A stretch of 11,710 nt of DNA from positions 1 to 11,710 of the forward strand of contig JAOXYB010000007.1 of assembly GCA_028565635.1 (NCBI GenBank), written 5' to 3'. Numbering within the stretch: position 1 is the first letter of the stretch; each line of letters opens with the position of its first letter. Positions 7,610 to 11,710 of the stretch are shown here, piece after piece. Below the pieces are notes generated by a model. The model was not told the origin of the DNA, searched no databases, and worked only from the letters and a program-made list of their open reading frames with translations. Made by a program: the position numbers and the translations under genes. This stretch comes from Phoronis ovalis. Taxonomy: Eukaryota > Phoronida > Phoronidae.

Positions 7610-10600
7610 CTGAAATGAAAAAGACAAGGCTAATCACAAAATATTAAATGTATAAAAGCTCAGTTTTCAGGTATGTTCTGACAGTAATGGTCAGATTCTA
7701 GATGGTTTGTGTAACAACTGAATTCCATCTTATAATCCTTGAACTATCTAATGCACGAAGACAGATACATATTAACTGTTACTGTTACACATTTTGATTT
7801 CACTTTCTTGTTGAAGAAAGTAATGACTGAGCAATAGCTCCACCTTCAAAGGGACATTCCAATTTTAAGCCATTTTTAATTTTAAGCAGCTCATATAACA
7901 GTTAGTGTTACTTGGGCCAACAGTAACAAGAACTTGGAGAAAATCTCCTGTTAGCAAGGCAGATGTTAAGTTATAGCAGGGTAGCAAAATATGAAGTAAA
8001 AACAGCTGCAATATTAGCTTGTGCTTTCATCATAATCTGTCTTGACAATTTTGTAGTCATATTTTACCTTTGTGGCAGTGATGCTTTTAGAAAATGCATG
8101 GTACTAATGTGTGGTACCATGAAATCAGCTATAATCATGAAATTAACACTGCCCATATTTTTTCAACCATTATACTACTTGCAATGTTGCTACTGAACTA
8201 TAAATAAAATTTAAAATGTGTCATTACCTGAAGCATAAGGTCTTTTGGTGCATATGTTTTCAAAGAGTAGCTTATCTGTTGGGTTCGAGCATCCTGCAGT
8301 ACTTTGTCACAGTACACATAGACATAACCCTTCTCATTTGGTGTCGATACAACGATGTCACCAAGGCGTGGATGTTTGAAGAAATCGGTGTAGTGTGGAA
8401 CACCTCCTGCAGTACCAACTAGGAACACATGCTCGACTTCTGAGAATGTACCTACATTAAAAATAATAGTATTAACTACTAAATATTCAGAAATCTCTAA
8501 TTAGAGCTGTTCCATTATAAATTATTAATGGAGGGGACCTTAAAAGTTTTAGCTTCCCCTTTATACTTGTAGTTCTAAAACTATTTAAACATTTCCTTTA
8601 CCCCATAATTAAAATTAACTTGTCAACAAGACAAACATTTTCTATGTTTCCATTACTGTAATTATTTTCAAGTCTTTCCTGTTGATATTTTTATTAAAGT
8701 AACAACCCTCAATAGTAGTTGGTTTAAGCATCTAAGTATTCTAATGTTCAAATTCAGGATTGCAAAAATCATTCCATTTATTTCTTTGTTAAGAGATAGT
8801 CTACTGCTTACCAGGAGATAAACTTTAAATAACACTTAATAATTGTTGGGAAAATCCTTGAAAAGTTAAACATATTCTTACCTAAAAGTCTTGTTGTAGT
8901 ACTTCCAGACGAAATCTTAGCAGCACGGCCCCTACCAATGGCTGGCAGTTTAGTTGATACCACCTTGTGATTTCCAATGTAACCAAGTGTATACACATTG
9001 GATTCACCTGTGCAGAAAATATTGTGATTAGCTGTCAGCTGACAAAAGTTTTAAGTGACAGAAATCTAGATAAAATTTAAGCAGCTATTAAATATTAACC
9101 AGTCTAGCTGTTTTTAAAACAGTGATTAAGTGCTATTTGTATCTCCAAAGATAGAAGATTCTTTCCAAAAGTTTAGAAGTGATCATGAAGCACTACTTTT
9201 CCAATTTCTTGTATAAAATGACATCACTACAATTACTGTACCTTGCGTTTGAAATCGCATGTAAGTCGTTTTATCCTCCATCATGGCATCTACTGCAAGT
9301 TTTTCGTAGTAATGAGAGGTAATTATAGCAATAGTTGGCTGGTTTTCCCTCTTCATGATTGGAATCTGGTGCACCACTTGGGGTTGGACAGATTCTGAGA
9401 AATAACGAAGATGAAATAATTTCACAGTACCAAAGGGTTCAAAACATATCAGAATGAATATTCATTTGATGACATATCGATTTAGTGGGATATTAAATCC
9501 AGAACAAAACATTATTTCTAAAGAAAAATTAAACATGCATAAAAGAGGTAATTTCTGAAAGACTGATTGTCACGATATCATGTAAATAATTATTTCGTAC
9601 ATATGAATGGAACAGTGCATTTTCTTTGTTAATAAAAACTAACTTATACGTATGCTGGGTGTCATTGCTATTCTAGACAGTATCTCCAGGTATAGTCGCA
9701 TTTTTGTATTTTTTCGTATAGTATGTATTGTGTTTTCGTGTAATTTTGCAAGATGGCGAACTAGGAGTGAAATTGATCTTACAACGTGGTTAATCTTACA
9801 AGAATGTGTTATTTCATTAAAAATTCTTGTATTATGGTAAATTGTTATAAGATATTGAAAGTACTTTTGTCAGTTGATGAATGTCACTAGTTAGTATGGT
9901 AAAAGAGTGTCTTTTCCAGAACCGTTTTTTTTTGTATTGCGTTCACTGTGCTCGAATGCTGGTAGCATTGGCCACGCTATGTTGGTGTTGTAATGGCAGT
10001 GTTTAGAATCCGAAGAAGATGGTAGATGGTGAAGCAGAGTTTTGTCATCCAAAGTTGGAGTTATGGTGCAGTCCTGTATATATATGTTCATGTTTCTTAT
10101 GTTTCTATTAGCATATAATTATATTAATTCTATTTAATATATACAAAATTTCTAGCAATTAATTCCTGTTATCGAAATTCCCAAATCACCTACACCAACC
10201 GGTCACACTGATGAACATTACATTATAAGGCAGACAGATATCTTTGCTTAAAAGTAAGATTTGATTTTTCAATAATTTAAATTGGGTTCAACACACCACG
10301 TGTTAATGTATAATTGAAAAGACATTTTATATCTAGAGAATAGCAAGATAGGCTAAATGTAAGACATATCACTTCTATAGTATAGTGCATGCTCACAACT
10401 AGACACGATGATTTGAAAAAGTTAGCTGTAACTATTTTTTTAAAACACCTACCCGATTCTGCTCCTTCCATGTAAACTTTCCTCATGAATCCACCCTGAT
10501 TTTCCATTTCCTGAATCAAATCCCGACCTCTTAATTCTTCTAGAATTCTCATAACAGAACGTTCATCAGCTTCAGTTATTCTGTAACACAACCATTTTTA

Positions 10601-11016
10601 ACACTTAAAAGTAGAATGGAACTGTCTCTCTTGTTTGAAGAAATAAATTAAGTAATATGTTTTTAGGAAAGACAAAGCGTGGAGAAATGCATATTTAATT
10701 TGAAGAAAACAACATTAACATCATAAAAAACACAGATAGGCGCATGTAACATGATGCTTAAAAGCATTCTATTGGCCAAGGAAATTCCTTTTTAGCTCGT
10801 GTCATATATGCTTGGCTTCTGTCAGTAAAGTCCTCGGTTTGTTCCCCCAGCCTTGACGGATCACATCTGCAAAATGTGGAGAATCAAAAGTATAGAGCTA
10901 GACATACCTGCAAATATCATCCAGTGCCAGTACATTAGGATAAGCTGATTCAAGGACATATAAAACTTGCTCTTGTAAGATTTCTTCTGATGTTCGTGTA
11001 TCTTCCTTAGGCAAAC
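7097..11016 (-). CDS. winged-helix + PNP_UDP_1 (MTAN/ATP-nucleosidase-like) protein, six 3' exons, 5' end missing
   Basis: Six minus-strand exons (11016-10908, 10580-10453, 9394-9242, 9007-8882, 8451-8228, 7609-7097) join with matching phases and GT-AG borders into a 417-residue C-terminal fragment ending in TAA. Residues about 12-75 look like a winged helix (QEQVLYVLESAYP, DDICRITEADERSV, RILEELRGRDLI, then GGFMRKVYM). Residues about 99-410 are a nucleoside phosphorylase fold: TIAIITSHYYEKL (E110 aligns with MTAN catalytic E12), IGRGRAA, VGTAGGVP (184-191), RLGDIVVSTP, YGTIGSGKTIM, FDNE (356-359, in place of MTAN VEME), and IRSVVDYGD with D383 matching MTAN D197. RLGDIVVSTP and IRxxxDYxD with a following Trp/Ala-rich helix resemble PNP_UDP domains of fungal NLR and ankyrin proteins and bacterial defence nucleosidases. 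The likely activity is N-glycosidic cleavage or phosphorolysis of a purine nucleoside or nucleotide; the substrate is unknown. The acceptor before 11016 shows that upstream exon(s) exist but are not visible. I recognise no gene name. Not secretory as far as seen. Confidence 0.85.
7610..8227 (-). other. intron (618 bp)
   Basis: Bounded on the minus strand by GTAATG and a CAG acceptor after a T-rich tract, in phase 0. It contains a 77-codon plus-strand frame at 7963-8196 that resembles no family, and the hairpin at 8097-8121. Confidence 0.75.
8097..8121. repeat. intronic inverted repeat
   Basis: CATGGTAC (8097-8104) and GTACCATG (8114-8121) form a perfect 8-bp stem with a 9-base loop. It lies within the intron between the last two coding exons. 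No function is evident. Confidence 0.45.
8228..8451 (-). CDS. exon: nucleosidase domain core (VGTAGG, DIVVS)
   Basis: 224 bases; starts with GT completing a split Gly codon after acceptor TAG (8454-8452) and ends in phase 0 at donor GTAATG. It encodes HVFLVGTAGGVPHY, matching the TGSAGG-type loop of MTAN, and RLGDIVVSTPNEKG, matching the family DIVVS strand. Confidence 0.88.
8452..8881 (-). other. intron (430 bp)
   Basis: GTAAGA donor at the 8882 border and TAG acceptor at the 8451 side. AT-rich, nothing else seen. Confidence 0.75.
8882..9007 (-). CDS. exon: nucleosidase domain, IGRGRAA segment
   Basis: 126 bases; begins with GT of a split Gly codon after acceptor CAG (9010-9008) and ends with the first base of another Gly codon before GTAAGA. 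It encodes YTLGYIGNHKVV and LPAIGRGRAA, which align with the strand and SGIGKVAA loop of MTAN. Confidence 0.87.
   Translation of the reverse strand: MNPMCIHLVTLEITRWYQLNCQPLVGAVLLRFRLEVLQQDF
9242..9394 (-). CDS. exon: start of nucleosidase fold (first beta strand, catalytic Glu)
   Basis: 153 bases; acceptor CAG at 9397-9395 and donor GTACAG. It encodes a short linker (SVQPQVVHQIPIMKRE) and the first strand TIAIITSHYYEKL. The Glu of YYEK aligns with E12 of E. coli MTAN, which binds near the ribose and nucleophilic water. Confidence 0.87.
9395..10452 (-). other. intron (1058 bp), the largest in the gene
   Basis: GTAGGT donor and CAG acceptor. Minus and plus frames of 62-80 codons inside it (around 9652-9840 and 9891-10091) resemble nothing, and the exons on either side join in frame without them. 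About 9650-10080 is somewhat richer in CpG than the rest of the intron. Confidence 0.7.
10453..10580 (-). CDS. exon: winged-helix recognition helix and wing
   Basis: 128 bases; acceptor CAG at 10583-10581. The first base completes an Arg codon (AG|A), and the exon ends with the first base of a Glu codon before GTAGGT. It encodes ITEADERSVMRILEELRG, RDLIQEM and the wing-like GGFMRKVYMEG. In winged-helix domains the middle helix usually contacts the target. Confidence 0.82.
10581..10907 (-). other. intron (327 bp)
   Basis: GTATGT donor and ACAG acceptor flank this AT-rich intron, which interrupts an Arg codon in the winged-helix domain. Nothing else is seen in it. Confidence 0.72.
10908..11016 (-). 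CDS. exon: N-terminal part of winged helix, most upstream exon visible
   Basis: 109 bases; acceptor ACAG just right of 11016 and donor GTATGT at 10907. It encodes PKEDTRTSEEILQEQ, then a helix VLYVLESAYP and VLALDDICR, as expected for the first helices of a winged-helix domain. It starts mid-codon, so at least one exon lies further right, beyond what I can detect or outside the window. Confidence 0.8.
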
Positions 11017-11395
11017 CTGTAGCAGACAACCCAATATTAGCATTTAGATAACATGTTAAAATTCATATGCAATGCTATTTTTGCAATAACACAATTTTCA
11101 AACTGACACATTATGAGGTTTTCGATAGATACAATAATTCTAGAATTTGTATGCAATTTCCCAGAATGCCATGTTTTATGAATACTCAGACAAGCATGCA
11201 GAGAACTGCATCATTCTTTATTACAAATGCTGGAAATGGTCAAGTTCTCAATCAATGGCTCCACCAAGTGTGTGCAAATAGTCTATACATGTACAAACCA
11301 GATAGAAGGAATATCTGTGTATAAACTATAGTCAACCTTCTATAAAGGCCAATTTAGTTCTGTCCAATTGGTGAATACTTATAGTACATAACCTT
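11017..11395. other. upstream intron sequence, no exon recognised
   Basis: I looked for a short minus-strand exon ending in phase 1 to supply the missing N-terminus and found none convincing. An 85-codon plus-strand frame at 11067-11324 has no recognisable family and lies antisense within the presumed intron, so I do not call it a gene. Confidence 0.45.
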
Positions 11396-11710
11396 TATAT
11401 GTATTATATGTATGTATTATGTATATATGTATTATGTGTCTGTGTGTATGTATGCATGTGTGTGTGTATGTATATATATATATGTATGTATATATATAAT
11501 ATATGTATGCATGTAGTGTGTGTGTATGTATGTGTGTATGTGTATATAGTGTATATATGTGTATATATGTGTGTATATATATATGTATATATGTATATAT
11601 ATATATATGTATATATATGTATGTGTATGTGTGTATGTATGTATGTATGTTATGTATTTATGTATGTATGTTATGTATGTATGTTATGTAGGTATGTTAT
11701 GTAAGGTATG
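11396..11710. repeat. TATG/TGTA/TA microsatellite, runs off the right edge
   Basis: More than 300 bases of interrupted TATG, TGTG and TATA units with many perfect short runs, for example TATATATATATATATG near 11600 and ATGTATGTATGTATG near 11635. The final part becomes (TATGTATGTTA)-like units near 11650-11705. The plus-strand frames of 62-101 codons here are translations of the repeat, not genes. Confidence 0.95.

Noticed and set aside
7963-8196. 77-codon plus-strand hydrophobic frame
   Set aside because: It sits antisense inside an intron whose borders are well supported; the apparent membrane segments come from T-rich sequence.
9652-10091. Two frames (62 codons plus, 66 codons minus) in the largest intron
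   Set aside because: The flanking exons join in phase without them, and neither has a recognisable domain or clear splice borders.
11067-11324. 85-codon plus-strand frame with several Cys residues
   Set aside because: The Cys spacing fits no zinc-finger pattern, and it lies antisense in presumed intron.
11399-11704. 101- and 62-codon plus-strand frames rich in Tyr, Val, Cys and Met
   Set aside because: They are translations of the TATG/TGTA microsatellite and carry no independent coding signal.
1-11710. tRNA, rRNA, CRISPR, 7SK RNA or bacterial operon features
   Set aside because: I looked for cloverleaf-like, repeat-spacer and operon patterns and saw none; the window is eukaryotic nuclear DNA.

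Overview
The window comes from an animal nuclear genome. It is AT-rich, its genes are separated by long non-coding stretches, and one gene is split by GT-AG introns of about 230 to 1060 bases. It encodes a HEXIM protein, a family I know only from animals. The second gene, a winged-helix plus nucleoside-phosphorylase-fold protein, has no human counterpart that I can name, and together with the compact introns and AT-richness this suggests an invertebrate, perhaps a mollusc or another lophotrochozoan. The phylum cannot be settled from the sequence.

Layout, left to right: 1-440 is AT-rich with nothing recognisable. 441-715 is a visibly more GC- and CpG-rich block, open in more than one plus-strand frame and ending at a perfect 5' splice-site consensus; it may be a repeat fragment or an unrecognised exon. 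741-1216 holds small direct and inverted repeats. About 1100-3973 is AT-rich and lies downstream of HEXIM, so part of it should be HEXIM 3' UTR. 3974-4831 (minus) is a complete single-exon HEXIM coding sequence. 4832-5230 is its 5' UTR and candidate promoter, with two CACGTG E-boxes, a 12-bp palindrome and a minus-strand TATA motif. 5440-5725 is intergenic with degenerate repeats. 5900-7096 is the probable 3' UTR of the second gene, ending at a double AATAAA. 7097-11016 (minus) holds the six 3'-most coding exons of the second gene; all splice phases agree and give a 417-residue C-terminal fragment. 11396-11710 is a long TATG/TGTA microsatellite running off the window.

The two genes are head-to-tail on the minus strand with roughly 670 bases between the upstream gene's poly(A) signals and the HEXIM TATA-like motif. 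Nothing suggests that they work together. HEXIM is a general repressor of transcription elongation: it inhibits P-TEFb together with 7SK RNA. The second gene is the most interesting item. Its nucleosidase domain resembles the PNP_UDP_1 domains attached to fungal NLR and ankyrin proteins, and the related bacterial anti-phage nucleosidase effectors, more than it resembles housekeeping phosphorylases. In this gene the domain is fused to an N-terminal winged helix.
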